Source of the DNA: Clostridioides difficile_D
GTDB taxonomy: Bacteria; Bacillota; Clostridia; Peptostreptococcales; Peptostreptococcaceae
Direction of reading: 5' to 3'
DNA: 64,000 bases
Assembly: GCA_945861085.1 (NCBI GenBank)
Contig: OX244046.1
Span: 4,044,919 to 4,108,918 of the forward strand
The notes beneath the pieces were generated by a model. The model did no database searches. It had not been told where the DNA came from and saw only the letters and a program-made list of their open reading frames with translations. This document shows positions 7,049 to 16,485 of this stretch, piece after piece (the stretch's first letter is position 1; each line of letters begins with the position of its first letter). Position numbers and translations under genes: made by a program.

Positions 7049-9136
7049 TTATAATTCGTGTTTTTTTATAAAATCAATAATTTCTTTAGCTTCTTTAGCA
7101 CTATCCAAAATCTTAAAGAACTCATCTTGTTCCAATAATTCAACCAGTTCAGACATAGCACGTAAATGACTATTATTATCTATTGCACTTAGGCAAAACA
7201 CATATTTTACAGGGTCATTCTCATCATTTCCAAACTCAATAGGGCTATCTAAAGTAGCAATACCTATTGCAATCTCTTTTGCCCCAGCTTCTGGTCTAGC
7301 ATGTGGAAGCGCAACATGTTTTGTAATTACTATGTATGGTCCAGATACTTTTGCCGAGTTAATCATGGCATCTACATATCCTTCAGTCACTTTGTTATTT
7401 TCAACTAATGCAGAAGCTGACTGTCTAATAGCCTCCTCCCAATTCTTAGCTTTTACCTTTATTTTTACTAGTGTTTCATTAGTAATCTCACTTAGCATAG
7501 GCTCCTCTCTTTCCTTAGATGTAAAATTTTCTATTTGTGTAAAATAGGCTAATAACTCACTTGAAAGAATACTTTCAGAAGTTACTTTTGCATATTTTTT
7601 TATTATCTCCATAACCTCATCTATTTTAGGTTGTCTTAAAAAAATGTTACCTAATTGAATGTACACTTCACGTGTAATTTTATATTTTTCTTTTGTGGTC
7701 ATAACAGGGCTTACTTTAATCACTGGCACATCTGTTTTTAGACCTTCTGTATTATAATTAGTAGTAAATACAATGTCTACGGGTTCACTGATATTTTCCA
7801 ATCCAACTGATTCTGACATTGGTATAAAATGTAAGTCAGGGAATAAGTTCGTAAGTTCTGCATGTAAAATAGCTGAACTACCAACACCATTTGAACAAAC
7901 TATTAATGCTATCCTTTTTCTAAAACCATCAAATTCTTTTTTATTTGAAAAAAGTGTTGCAAAGTGCATTGTCAAGTATGCTAACTCCTCTTCCTGAATT
8001 TCTTCTCCAAATAATCCACAAAACTCTTTCATTGCATTACTTACAATTCTATAAACTAATCTATATTCTTCTTTTACTTTTTCGCAAATTGGATTATAAA
8101 TAGGTAGTTTAAATAAAAGTCTGTAATAGGCTGGTCTAAAATGAGAATATAATTGTTTAAATATTTTTTCTTGACTTATATAATAAACTCCACTTAGATA
8201 TCCGAATCTTGTCATCATTTTATTTACAATTTTTGAAATTACATCCTTATCTTCTGTATCTTCTTCATAGTTTCCTACTGATATACCTAAAATCCAAGCA
8301 CTAATATACATTACATTATGAGGTTTTATCTTCTCTTCATTCTCATATACTTCTAATAATTCCTTAGCAAATTTATATTCCTTCATTGAGCTCATAACTG
8401 AAATATTGGGAATATCTACATTTTCTTGAATAACTATTCTAGTTGAACACATCCTTGCTTTTAGAAAGATAAATATATATATAAATTCTATTAATCTATC
8501 TTCAACAAAAGTAATTTCATATTTTTTTATTAGCTTCAATATAATTTTTTTAGCTTCTTCAAAACTGTCTAAATTATATTCTTTAATAAAAATATCAAAT
8601 ACTCTTGAACTTTTTTCTTTAGACAAAGTTTCTATAATGTTCTTAATAAGTACTCTCCTTATTTCCATTTCATTTCCAACTAAGTAATATCCATTTATAC
8701 GATTATTCTTGACCTCTATACCCTTTTTTTCAAGATTTGGTATTAAGTCTTTAAAATCTAGATTTACAGTAGACCTGCTTACTTTTATAGAATTTATAAA
8801 ATGATTAATTGAGATGTCCTCCATATTAATAAAAAGCATTAAATACATATATAAAAGTCTTTCAACTTTACTAAAATAATAAGTATTCTTAGAATAGTTT
8901 TTTTCTAGAATTTCTTTAATTGCTTTTTTTGTTTCTTTTCTAACGATAATATCTTTATCAGCTCTTAAACATATAAGTGGTACATTTTTTACTTTAAGCA
9001 TGTCATTGATTTTATTTATTCTATAAGTAATTTGTCTCTTTGATGAGTTAGATTCATCTTGTAATCCATTAGTTGTAATCAATGTGCTATTTAATAAAAT
9101 CTGGAGAATTGATACAATTTCTTTGTCCACTACCAT
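7049..9136 (-). CDS. PRD-containing transcriptional regulator with EIIB-like and EIIA domains
   Basis: This 695-residue regulator belongs to the MtlR/LicR/UlaR type. It has N-terminal helix-turn-helix regions (about 1-170), two PRD domains (about 190-400), and an EIIB-like domain with IALIVCSNGVGSSAIL (Cys at about 412). A C-terminal EIIA domain of the mannitol/fructose class follows (about 545-690), with the phosphorylatable His in KHVALPHARPEAGA. Phosphorylation by the PTS should set its activity according to sugar supply. It is the first gene of the operon (regulator, IIB, IIC, SIS, DapA-like, Eda). Because the operon has no separate IIA, this EIIA domain could also feed the transporter; that is inference. 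Confidence 0.9.
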   Translation of the reverse strand: MVVDKEIVSILQILLNSTLITTNGLQDESNSSKRQITYRINKINDMLKVKNVPLICLRADKDIIVRKETKKAIKEILEKNYSKNTYYFSKVERLLYMYLMLFINMEDISINHFINSIKVSRSTVNLDFKDLIPNLEKKGIEVKNNRINGYYLVGNEMEIRRVLIKNIIETLSKEKSSRVFDIFIKEYNLDSFEEAKKIILKLIKKYEITFVEDRLIEFIYIFIFLKARMCSTRIVIQENVDIPNISVMSSMKEYKFAKELLEVYENEEKIKPHNVMYISAWILGISVGNYEEDTEDKDVISKIVNKMMTRFGYLSGVYYISQEKIFKQLYSHFRPAYYRLLFKLPIYNPICEKVKEEYRLVYRIVSNAMKEFCGLFGEEIQEEELAYLTMHFATLFSNKKEFDGFRKRIALIVCSNGVGSSAILHAELTNLFPDLHFIPMSESVGLENISEPVDIVFTTNYNTEGLKTDVPVIKVSPVMTTKEKYKITREVYIQLGNIFLRQPKIDEVMEIIKKYAKVTSESILSSELLAYFTQIENFTSKEREEPMLSEITNETLVKIKVKAKNWEEAIRQSASALVENNKVTEGYVDAMINSAKVSGPYIVITKHVALPHARPEAGAKEIAIGIATLDSPIEFGNDENDPVKYVFCLSAIDNNSHLRAMSELVELLEQDEFFKILDSAKEAKEIIDFIKKHEL

Positions 9137-9326
9137 TAATCCCTACTTTCTTCTTAAGATTAGTCTTCATATTATCATTGGATTTTTTCATCACCTCCAC
9201 AATACTTATTTTATTTGAGAATTTTATCGTTTTCAATTTCATTTAAGTATAACTTTTGTTTTAGATTGAGACAAAAATTAAACTTATCTAAAATAGATAC
9301 TATAGTACACCTGTAGATTTTATAAA

Positions 9327-9354
9327 TAAAAAAGGTTTCTTTAGGTAAAGAAAC
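9327..9354 (-). terminator. Minus-strand terminator-like hairpin
   Basis: A nine-base stem (GTTTCTTTA at 9335-9343, TAAAGAAAC at 9346-9354) is followed on the minus strand by CCTTTTTTATTTAT. It lies upstream of the regulator gene and would insulate it from transcription coming from the right. Confidence 0.6.
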
Positions 9355-9414
9355 TTAAGAAACATTTATTTAAAGAATAGAAACTATACTAATTATGAAT
9401 AAATTGCTACAAGT

Positions 9415-9449
9415 AAAAAGCACATTAATTTAAAATAAAATTGATGTGC
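9415..9449 (-). terminator. Second minus-strand terminator-like hairpin
   Basis: A 12-base stem (GCACATTAATTT at 9420-9431, AAATTGATGTGC at 9438-9449, one mismatch) is followed on the minus strand by CTTTTTAC. The rest of the region 9137-9921, apart from a doubtful 63-codon frame, shows no gene. Confidence 0.5.
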
Positions 9450-9621
9450 CTTATTTATAATTCTAATGTATTAAATTTGTTTTTTAACTTGTAGTTTTAC
9501 ATCCTTTTTTCTTCAATTAACTCATCTAAATGAAAGATTTAATAATAGATGTTCCTTCTGATTTTAATATTTTAAGCCAAGCAAGTTAAAGTTTTTTCTT
9601 ATATAATAAGTTGATACTTAT

Positions 9622-9813
9622 CTATTTCATTCTTTTAAGTATTTCATCTAATGAAATACACTCTGAATACCTTCCATTCCAGATAAATCCATTGTAATAT
9701 TTATATGATTGTTCTGATGACAAAAATGAATTGTCAATAGTTGTATTTGTATAGGATGGAACTATTATAACAATCAATTCTATCCTATAAATTTTTATTT
9801 GTGAAAAATCCAC
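9622..9813 (-). CDS. Doubtful 63-residue frame, possibly a gene remnant
   Basis: The frame begins with GTG, has no convincing ribosome-binding site and encodes no domain I recognise. Its end (YSECISLDEILKRMK) looks like a normal protein C-terminus, so it may be what remains of a longer gene. Two terminator-like hairpins lie downstream on the same strand, consistent with a former transcription unit. I doubt that it is expressed as a functional protein. Confidence 0.25.
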   Translation of the reverse strand: MDFSQIKIYRIELIVIIVPSYTNTTIDNSFLSSEQSYKYYNGFIWNGRYSECISLDEILKRMK

Positions 9814-9921
9814 TAAAAATATAGTAAATCTTAAGATAATACTTACAAATATTTATTAATTAAAATTAATTAATAAGGAGAATTATTTCACTCATTTGTG
9901 ATATGGTTCTCACTTATATTA

Positions 9922-10746
9922 TTAAAGCATTTGTGTTGTGTTTTTAGAAAATTTTTTATATAGTGCATTTCCTGGATTTATAGCTATCAATACAATTGCA
10001 ACTATTAAATATAACATTGCATAGTACTTTATAAGCTCTATTAAATCTCCATTAATTATCCCAATAAAAAAATTAAATAGTTGATGTATTGTAATAGGTA
10101 TTATTAAAGTTTTATTTAGATTATAAAAAGTTGTCATTATAATACTAATTGATATAATTGCAATCATAAAAAATATAATATATTTTATTAAATCAACTTC
10201 TTTAAATCCTGTTGTAAACCATATTGGTAAATGCCACATCCCCCACCAAAAACCTACTATTATTGATGCTTTTAAAGGAGAATGTTTTTTCTGAAGGTGA
10301 TTTTGAACAAATCCTCTCCAACCTAATTCCTCACCTAATGGTCCTGCAAATAAAGTTTTTAAGAAGAAATATATAAGCACTCCTAATGACGAAATTTTAA
10401 AGTTAGGTATTGTTCCATGATTTTTAGATGCTAATATAAGTATAACTACTATAGTTATTAAAACTTGTATACTAATTGCTATTGATACTATTGAAAATTT
10501 AAATTTATTTCTAAATTTACCTTTTACATATACTAAAATTTTTTTATCTGGGTAAATTTTTTTAAATAATATCATAAATGCAAAAGTTGATGACCAAGAT
10601 GATATGCACAGAGCAATATCAGATATCACTGCTGGAAGTTTTATCATTATAGTTGCTAGTGTCAATAAAAAAAGTGGTAAAAAAATTATATTTGTTAGAA
10701 TAATAAAACTTACTATAGGTCTTTTTAATACTTTATTTGTTCTCAT
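9922..10746 (-). CDS. CPBP-family intramembrane metalloprotease (CAAX/Abi-like)
   Basis: The 274-residue protein has about seven or eight membrane helices and the three motifs of the CPBP (Rce1-like) intramembrane endopeptidase family. These are EELGWRGFVQN at about residue 140 (the paired glutamates and Arg), FWWGMWHLPIW at about 166 (catalytic His) and HQLFNFFIG at about 220. Bacterial members process membrane peptides or give self-immunity to bacteriocins. No bacteriocin gene is adjacent. It lies downstream of a MerR regulator gene on the same strand, about 100 bases away, and may be its target. Confidence 0.85.
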   Translation of the reverse strand: MRTNKVLKRPIVSFIILTNIIFLPLFLLTLATIMIKLPAVISDIALCISSWSSTFAFMILFKKIYPDKKILVYVKGKFRNKFKFSIVSIAISIQVLITIVVILILASKNHGTIPNFKISSLGVLIYFFLKTLFAGPLGEELGWRGFVQNHLQKKHSPLKASIIVGFWWGMWHLPIWFTTGFKEVDLIKYIIFFMIAIISISIIMTTFYNLNKTLIIPITIHQLFNFFIGIINGDLIELIKYYAMLYLIVAIVLIAINPGNALYKKFSKNTTQML

Positions 10747-10849
10747 AAATAATCCTCATTTCAAATTAATATTTAACTGCTATATAAGTTATAACTGCTT
10801 ATATCATGAGTTTAAACCTATGAGTAAGTCTCAGGTCAATGCTTTTATG

Positions 10850-11644
10850 TTATTTTATAGGTGCATAAAGCTCTAAAAATATACGCTCAATACCTTCTTC
10901 ATAAGTAGTAAGCAATATATTAACATAGACTATTCCAAGTAATTCATATTCATTTTCTATTGCTATTTCTCTTAATCTGTCTTTCACTTTATTATCAATA
11001 CTTTCTCCTCCAGTTGACCATCTGCCATCTTCAATAATAGTATAAATGCAATTAGGATGAGATAGAACTTCACCTTCTATGATTTTGTCATATTCATCTA
11101 CTTCCCTTACAATTATAAATTTTTCTTCTACTATACCTTCTTCATTAAAACTTATTACTCTTCTTAAATCAGTTAATGTAACTGCTTTTTTTAAGTTGTT
11201 TGTATTCTCTTTTAAGACCTCATATTCATCATAGTCAGTAACATGTTTTATTCTACCCTTTACCTCTAAAGGCTTCATTTCTTTTATTATGTATTTCCCA
11301 AAATATGTTTTGATTTTGTCACAATCTTCTTTGACTAACTGAATTTTTTTTAAGAGAAGCTTTTTATATTCTATTTCTTCTAGTATGATTTGTTCCTTCT
11401 CTTCTAGTAAAAGTTCTAAATCATTTATACTCTTACTTTTTCTTATTTCTTGAATCTTTTTAATTTCTATATCAATTTCTCTATAAAAGTTTATCGTTGT
11501 AATATCATATATATCAAACTGATTATATATTCTATATCCATTTTCTTCATTTTTCTTAGGATTTACTAATCCTTTGTCTTCATAAAATTTTAGTGTGTCT
11601 CTAGACATTCCTAAAAATTTAGATACTTGTCCAATTGTATACAT
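10850..11644 (-). CDS. MerR-family transcriptional regulator with effector-type C-terminus
   Basis: A 264-residue protein with a MerR winged helix-turn-helix at the N-terminus (MYTIGQVSKFLGMSRDTLKF, then YEDKGLVNPKKNEENGYRIY). A coiled-coil dimerisation helix spans about residues 75-120. The C-terminal half of about 140 residues resembles the ligand-binding part of BmrR/GyrI-like regulators, though that match is by general shape only. An AGGAGG site lies before the ATG. It probably senses a small hydrophobic compound and controls the CPBP protease gene or itself. Confidence 0.8.
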   Translation of the reverse strand: MYTIGQVSKFLGMSRDTLKFYEDKGLVNPKKNEENGYRIYNQFDIYDITTINFYREIDIEIKKIQEIRKSKSINDLELLLEEKEQIILEEIEYKKLLLKKIQLVKEDCDKIKTYFGKYIIKEMKPLEVKGRIKHVTDYDEYEVLKENTNNLKKAVTLTDLRRVISFNEEGIVEEKFIIVREVDEYDKIIEGEVLSHPNCIYTIIEDGRWSTGGESIDNKVKDRLREIAIENEYELLGIVYVNILLTTYEEGIERIFLELYAPIK

Positions 11645-12177
11645 TATGTCCTCCTATTATTAGATAAATTCTTTATGCTCATTAAACGTATTTCTATTAA
11701 CAACTACAACATCACCTAAACTTTGAAGTATCAAAACCAGCATAATATTTACAATCTTTGGAATTACTCTTTTTATTTCATAACTCAAGTGTAAACTTGT
11801 TAATATAATACGTTATAAATACTATATTGTCTACATATTTCTAACAATGGTTCTTTCACTTTAAGATGTTCTTAAACATATTTAACTTTTATTTCAAAAG
11901 ATTTCCTATACATAAAAATATTCCCTTCATGATAACAGTTTTATTATTTCAACTATCTGTCACCATAAAAGGAACATCTTAATCTTTAAACACATTCTAA
12001 ATACTCTTTTAACAAATATTATTAAATTATTCTAATGCTATTGTTTCATATTTATTAGTCTTATTTTTATATAAATTTAAATATAAAACTATATATTCAC
12101 CTACTTTTAAGGGTACATAAGTCTTCTTCTACTAGCAATAGTAAGTGCATCCTCTACTTATCATAAACTATAAATTT
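11645..12177. other. Intergenic region without a gene; distant inverted repeat
   Basis: About 530 AT-rich bases without a credible gene. The only structure seen is an 11-base inverted repeat (TTAAGATGTTC at 11861-11871 and GAACATCTTAA at 11972-11982) about 100 bases apart. The MerR gene's promoter should lie at its left end, reading leftwards. Confidence 0.45.
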
Positions 12178-13026
12178 TTATCTCATTGTAATATATCCAT
12201 GATACTGTGAATATGCATCCATAGTTGCTATATCACCTAAGAATACTGATGCAATATTGAATTGTGGTTTTAAATACGGGAATTCCTCTTCTTGTGCCCA
12301 TTCTGGCTTTTTAATAAAAGCTTTTGCCTCTTCAACCACAGCTTTATACCATTCTTCTTCTCCTTCAAACCATAGTTCTACTACACGGTCAAAGGCAGTT
12401 GCTCCATAGTTAATTATTATTTTACTACTGACAAAACGATTAACATAGCAACAGTTTGTAAAATATGGAACTATTTCATCATAAAACCATTTTTCTCCTT
12501 CTTCTTTAGAAATTCCATCTGGATACTTAATCATAAATTGCCAACGATAGTTTGGTCCATCTTGTACAGTACGTCCTTTTCCTCTAAAATCTTCTTCCCA
12601 ATTTATTGGAACAAAGGCAAATATAAATGGTGGACATCCGTTATCTCCACCTACTGCACGTCCTACATCTCCACTTTCTGCATTCTCATGAACCTTTTTA
12701 TTCTCTACATCTGGTATACATCCTTGCCAACGTAGAACATCCATAGGCATATATTCTGTCATAATTCTATTTGCCATCTCAGGCATATGCTCATCCACAA
12801 GCCAATAATGTTCTGTTAGTTGCATCTTACGTACACCAAAACGCTCACCTTCATTTGGTGTAGGATATGCTTGATAAAAGGCATATTTAGTACAATATGG
12901 TCCAAAAGTACTAATACTATCTGGAATATGGTGACGATATAACCAGTCCATTAATTTAGGTCTATACTCTTCCTTGGCAAGCCCTACATATATTAAACTT
13001 CTCATTATTTTAAATTCAAATCCCAT
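12178..13026 (-). CDS. Possible EthD-like / dimeric alpha-beta barrel protein
   Basis: The product has about 282 residues, is soluble, rich in aromatic residues, and lacks a signal peptide. Two segments look like duplicated ferredoxin-like barrels of the EthD/Dabb type: WLYRHHIPDSISTFGPY with YAFYQAYP near the start, and EKWFYDEIVPYFTNCCYVNR in the second half. I do not recognise it with certainty. The start at 13026 is chosen because AGGAG lies seven bases before it, while the other ATG six bases upstream touches the site. It is the last gene of the cluster with two membrane proteins, a flavodoxin-family protein and an LVIVD protein, so it probably acts on the same unknown substrate. Confidence 0.5.
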   Translation of the reverse strand: MGFEFKIMRSLIYVGLAKEEYRPKLMDWLYRHHIPDSISTFGPYCTKYAFYQAYPTPNEGERFGVRKMQLTEHYWLVDEHMPEMANRIMTEYMPMDVLRWQGCIPDVENKKVHENAESGDVGRAVGGDNGCPPFIFAFVPINWEEDFRGKGRTVQDGPNYRWQFMIKYPDGISKEEGEKWFYDEIVPYFTNCCYVNRFVSSKIIINYGATAFDRVVELWFEGEEEWYKAVVEEAKAFIKKPEWAQEEEFPYLKPQFNIASVFLGDIATMDAYSQYHGYITMR

Positions 13027-13063
13027 AAACATTCTCCTATAATCAAAGTATATTCACATGCTT

Positions 13064-13576
13064 TCAATTTAACTTTTTCTTATCTTTACTCAAAATATAT
13101 CTTGTAAACAAATCTACACCTGCACCCACATACCACACTCCTACTGCCATAGCTACAGCAATTTGAATACAAATATCTTGTAAGTTAATAATATTTTCAC
13201 CTGTCATAATAGTTAGACCTATAGCCCAACCACAAAGCCATGATGGTAGGAAAATTATTTTTTCAAATAAGAATGCAATTATAACTGCAAAAAAACCTAA
13301 TATACTAAGTGTTAAAAATAATTCTAGGTTTTGATTGAAGTTTATATATTCCATAATTAAAATAGTCAACACTGCCCATAAATCTCCACACCAAAAACCA
13401 AACATTATTTTTAATCCATCTTTTTGTTTATTACCATTAGTTACATATAATCCTGCACAGATTAGTGCTACAGCTCCAGTTTTTATTCCTATATAAGGTG
13501 CTAACACTGCCCATAAAGGAGGTAGTAAAGCAATCCCCATAGACAGTGTTAATATTTCTTTTTTCTTTCTATACAT
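13064..13576 (-). CDS. DUF1097-like membrane protein
   Basis: A 170-residue membrane protein with about five hydrophobic helices (for example SMGIALLPPLWAVLAPYIG, LFLTLSILGFFAVIIAFLF and ICIQIAVAMAVGVWYVG). Size and layout resemble the DUF1097 (YcdZ) family, whose function is unknown. Its start overlaps the end of the small membrane gene at 13569 by eight bases, so the two are translationally coupled and may form one small transport complex. Confidence 0.7.
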   Translation of the reverse strand: MYRKKKEILTLSMGIALLPPLWAVLAPYIGIKTGAVALICAGLYVTNGNKQKDGLKIMFGFWCGDLWAVLTILIMEYINFNQNLELFLTLSILGFFAVIIAFLFEKIIFLPSWLCGWAIGLTIMTGENIINLQDICIQIAVAMAVGVWYVGAGVDLFTRYILSKDKKKLN

Positions 13577-13793
13577 TTCCTATATCGTAATTAGTAGCTT
13601 CTCTAGCTTGCCTTATCTCTAATAGCTTCATTGCTATTTGATTTGCAATCATAGATACTACAAAATAACTTAAGTATAGTGGTATAAATATAACAATAAA
13701 TGCTGGAGTTAATCTAACATTGTAATATGTAAGTACTAAACAAATAACTACTAGAATAATTTCAATTTGTTTAAAGCTTGGCTTTTCATTCAT
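13569..13793 (-). CDS. Small two-helix membrane protein
   Basis: A 74-residue protein with two membrane helices (IEIILVVICLVLTYYNV and FIVIFIPLYLSYFVVSMIA) and a short charged tail. No family recognised. It overlaps the DUF1097-like gene by eight bases and lies 52 bases after the flavodoxin-family gene. A pair of small membrane proteins next to soluble redox-type proteins suggests import or export of the cluster's substrate, but this is inference. Confidence 0.7.
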   Translation of the reverse strand: MNEKPSFKQIEIILVVICLVLTYYNVRLTPAFIVIFIPLYLSYFVVSMIANQIAMKLLEIRQAREATNYDIGNV

Positions 13794-13845
13794 ACAATAA
13801 GCCTCCTATAATATCCCTTAAAAAAGAGTCTTAGTATTTTAATTA

Positions 13846-14799
13846 TTATCCTAATGAAACTCCAGCTTGATTTTCTTTAGTTAATGGTTCTATAAAATTA
13901 TAAGCTGTTTTTCTTTCTTTAAATTCTGGTGTTTTACGAACTTCTTCATAATGACCTTCCATTTTTTTAATATCATCACCATGTATAAACTTACCTGCTA
14001 AAGTATCATGGGCATGACCTAATTGTTCTTCTGGGAAACTAAATACAGTTTTTCCACTTGTAGTATCTAATTCTCCAACTATACCACATAGAGCACATAT
14101 TGATTTTTTAGTACCTGGCTCAAGGTAGAATAATCTATTGTGACAATGTGGACATACTCCCTCTTCTCCTTGGTATGAAGCTTTTTCAAAATTTTTTGCT
14201 GCTTCAACTATATTTAAACCTATTTGATGAACTTGAGCAAGTTTTGTATCATCCATTACCAATTCCTTTGCCCATGGAAACCAAGCATTGTCTATAACTT
14301 TCCACATTGGTATTAGAGCTAGCATAGCATGTTCACATTGAACTCTTGTACCCCAGTCAGAACCTCCTATTCCCATGAATGATATTACTTTATCATTAAG
14401 TATTCTTGAATCTGGAATTTTTCCTCCTGTAGCTTCTGAAACTTTTGTTCCTATAATATTATTTCCTCTATCTGCTCTTGGTCCAAAACGATCCATTATA
14501 GTATGGAATAATCCTGATGCTCCCTCTTCAAAGATAGGGTCTGAAATTATTATCCCATCAGCATCTTTCATTTTGTCAAGTAACCATTCAAAATCATCTT
14601 TTAATACACACATACTACCTTTTCCAGATAATAAAGTCTTAACACACGCACAACATCCAGTACAATGTTTAATGTTAATAGATGACATTTGAATAAATTC
14701 TACTTCAGCCCCTGCTTCTTGAGCACCCTTAAGTGCAACTTTACACATTGTGTCATTATTTCCATTTTTTGTTCCGAAAGAAATACCTAGTATTTTCAT
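13846..14799 (-). CDS. Flavodoxin / NADPH-dependent FMN reductase family protein with zinc ribbon
   Basis: A 317-residue protein with an N-terminal flavodoxin-like fold (MKILGISFGTKNGNNDTMCK as the FMN phosphate loop). The cysteine-rich loop CTGCCACVKTLLSGKGSMC is typical of the iron-sulfur-flavoprotein-like branch, and DPIFEEGASG follows. At about residues 215-240 lies a four-cysteine ribbon (CPHCHNRL and CALCGIVG). It probably binds FMN and transfers electrons to or from a small molecule. It lies between the LVIVD propeller gene (27 bases upstream) and the two membrane genes, in one likely operon under the divergent LysR regulator. Confidence 0.8.
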   Translation of the reverse strand: MKILGISFGTKNGNNDTMCKVALKGAQEAGAEVEFIQMSSINIKHCTGCCACVKTLLSGKGSMCVLKDDFEWLLDKMKDADGIIISDPIFEEGASGLFHTIMDRFGPRADRGNNIIGTKVSEATGGKIPDSRILNDKVISFMGIGGSDWGTRVQCEHAMLALIPMWKVIDNAWFPWAKELVMDDTKLAQVHQIGLNIVEAAKNFEKASYQGEEGVCPHCHNRLFYLEPGTKKSICALCGIVGELDTTSGKTVFSFPEEQLGHAHDTLAGKFIHGDDIKKMEGHYEEVRKTPEFKERKTAYNFIEPLTKENQAGVSLG

Positions 14800-14826
14800 T
14801 TTTAACTCTCCCTCTTTAGTATTTAT

Positions 14827-16215
14827 TTAATCTTCTTTCATTTTTAATATATAGAATCCATCATCTAAGGCATCTATGATGATGTAGCCTCTATCATCAA
14901 CAATAAGATCTTCTGTTACTGCTAAACGTGGTCCAGGGAATCCTGGGAAATAAGACTCTTCTGGCGTTTTATTTGGATTTGGTGGTATAAAATATGCTAA
15001 CTCTTTGATGTAATATGGATCCGATACATCATAAACCCTTAACCCTGCATGGAAATAACAGCAATATACTCTATCTCCTCTTTGCTCTAGCCATGGCTTA
15101 TTATCCATTGGTTCATGAAGGTTATGTGGACCAAATGGTCCTGGTTTTCCTAGCCCTGCAACATTAAAGTTAGGATAAGGGAAATCTTTTGGCACTTCAG
15201 GATATGGGAATTGAGCAATTAATGTTGGTTTTGTTGGATCACTAACATCAACCATATGTATATTATTCATAGCTTGAGCCTCTGTAATACTATCTGGTTT
15301 AAAAAATTGAAATCGTTCTCCCTCATTTTGAACAACAACTAAATCTCTTCCTGGTAATGGTAGTGCTGTATGAGTTCTTGCTCCTGCAAGCCTACTAGAA
15401 AATGCAGGCATAAATGGTAATTCACCTAAGCATTTTGGTCTTGTTAAATCTTCAACATCTAGTACAACTAAGCCAGCTCCTCCATAACCACAATATGCTT
15501 TCCCATCTCTTACAAATGGAGGTCCATGAAGCCATCCTTTATCCATAAATTCTGGGCAATGAGGTGCTCCTGGGTCAAAAGTTCTATTTGGATACCCATC
15601 TGCATATTGGTCTGGTCTCCACCATTTACCTATTTCCACTGGATTGGTAGGATCTATTATATCTATGACCCTGTAAATCAGACCTTCAAATCCAGCACAG
15701 TCACTTGATAAATGTACATATCTTCCTCCGTTATACATAAATCTATGGACACCCATTACATGCTTTAAGCCACAATCCCAATAACCTAAAAACTTAGGGT
15801 TTAAAGGGTCTTCTTTTAAACTATATATTCTAATTCCTGCTTCACACTTAATATTTGCTAATTTAGCTTGGTCAACAAGTGCTCCTGGTCCACTTCCACA
15901 ACTCATTGCTACTATCATTAAATCATCTGCTATTTGAATTTTTGGAGTTGTTGTTGTAGGATATTCTTTAGGGTCTAACATTTGAAAATGTTTTATAAAT
16001 TGAGGATTATAAGGGTCTGTAATATCACTAATCATTACTCCATTTTTTTTATTTCCTCCAAAACAGCATCCATATAAATAGTATTTTTCATCTCTTTTAT
16101 ACAGAGCCATTTGAAACATCCCACAAGTTCCATCTAAGTTATTGAAGGAACAAACTTCAAGATTTTTAATATATCCATTATTTCCTTTGCCTTTTGCATA
16201 AAATTTATCTTCCAT
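14827..16215 (-). CDS. LVIVD-repeat beta-propeller protein
   Basis: The 462-residue protein contains about six LVIVD-type propeller repeats: MISDITDPYNPQFIKHF, IRIYSLKEDPLNPKFLGYW, VIDIIDPTNPVEIGKW, VVLDVEDLTRPKCLGEL, IHMVDVSDPTKPTLIAQF and LRVYDVSDPYYIKELAYF. LVIVD proteins are usually exported; this one has no signal peptide and should be cytosolic. A conserved histidine/proline-rich stretch (about residues 350-370, FGPHNLHEP) could hold a metal or substrate. It is the first gene of the cluster and lies divergent to the LysR gene, which probably controls it. The reaction, if any, is unknown. Confidence 0.8.
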   Translation of the reverse strand: MEDKFYAKGKGNNGYIKNLEVCSFNNLDGTCGMFQMALYKRDEKYYLYGCCFGGNKKNGVMISDITDPYNPQFIKHFQMLDPKEYPTTTTPKIQIADDLMIVAMSCGSGPGALVDQAKLANIKCEAGIRIYSLKEDPLNPKFLGYWDCGLKHVMGVHRFMYNGGRYVHLSSDCAGFEGLIYRVIDIIDPTNPVEIGKWWRPDQYADGYPNRTFDPGAPHCPEFMDKGWLHGPPFVRDGKAYCGYGGAGLVVLDVEDLTRPKCLGELPFMPAFSSRLAGARTHTALPLPGRDLVVVQNEGERFQFFKPDSITEAQAMNNIHMVDVSDPTKPTLIAQFPYPEVPKDFPYPNFNVAGLGKPGPFGPHNLHEPMDNKPWLEQRGDRVYCCYFHAGLRVYDVSDPYYIKELAYFIPPNPNKTPEESYFPGFPGPRLAVTEDLIVDDRGYIIIDALDDGFYILKMKED

Positions 16216-16485
16216 TTTTTCTCCCTTCTTATTTAAAGTATTATCAATTGATATACTTTCATTTTATGAGACAAATTTACTTAAATCCAATATCGTTTTC
16301 ATGGGAATATATAAGTTATTCTTATTAATAAATTTATAAAATCTGATAAAAATATATACTCAAAACATATATTTTTATACAAATATTTTTCAATATTCTT
16401 TAAAAGTAAATTTTCTTATACTATAATAAGTTTTAATTATATAAATAAGGCTTATAAACAATTAAGTTTAAATAGGGGTGATTAT
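16216..16485. promoter_or_regulatory. Divergent promoter region between the LVIVD operon and lysR
   Basis: These 270 AT-rich bases separate two divergent genes, the standard place for LysR-type operators (T-N11-A). Several AT-rich dyads are present, such as around 16325-16350, but none stands out enough to name as the operator. Confidence 0.5.
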
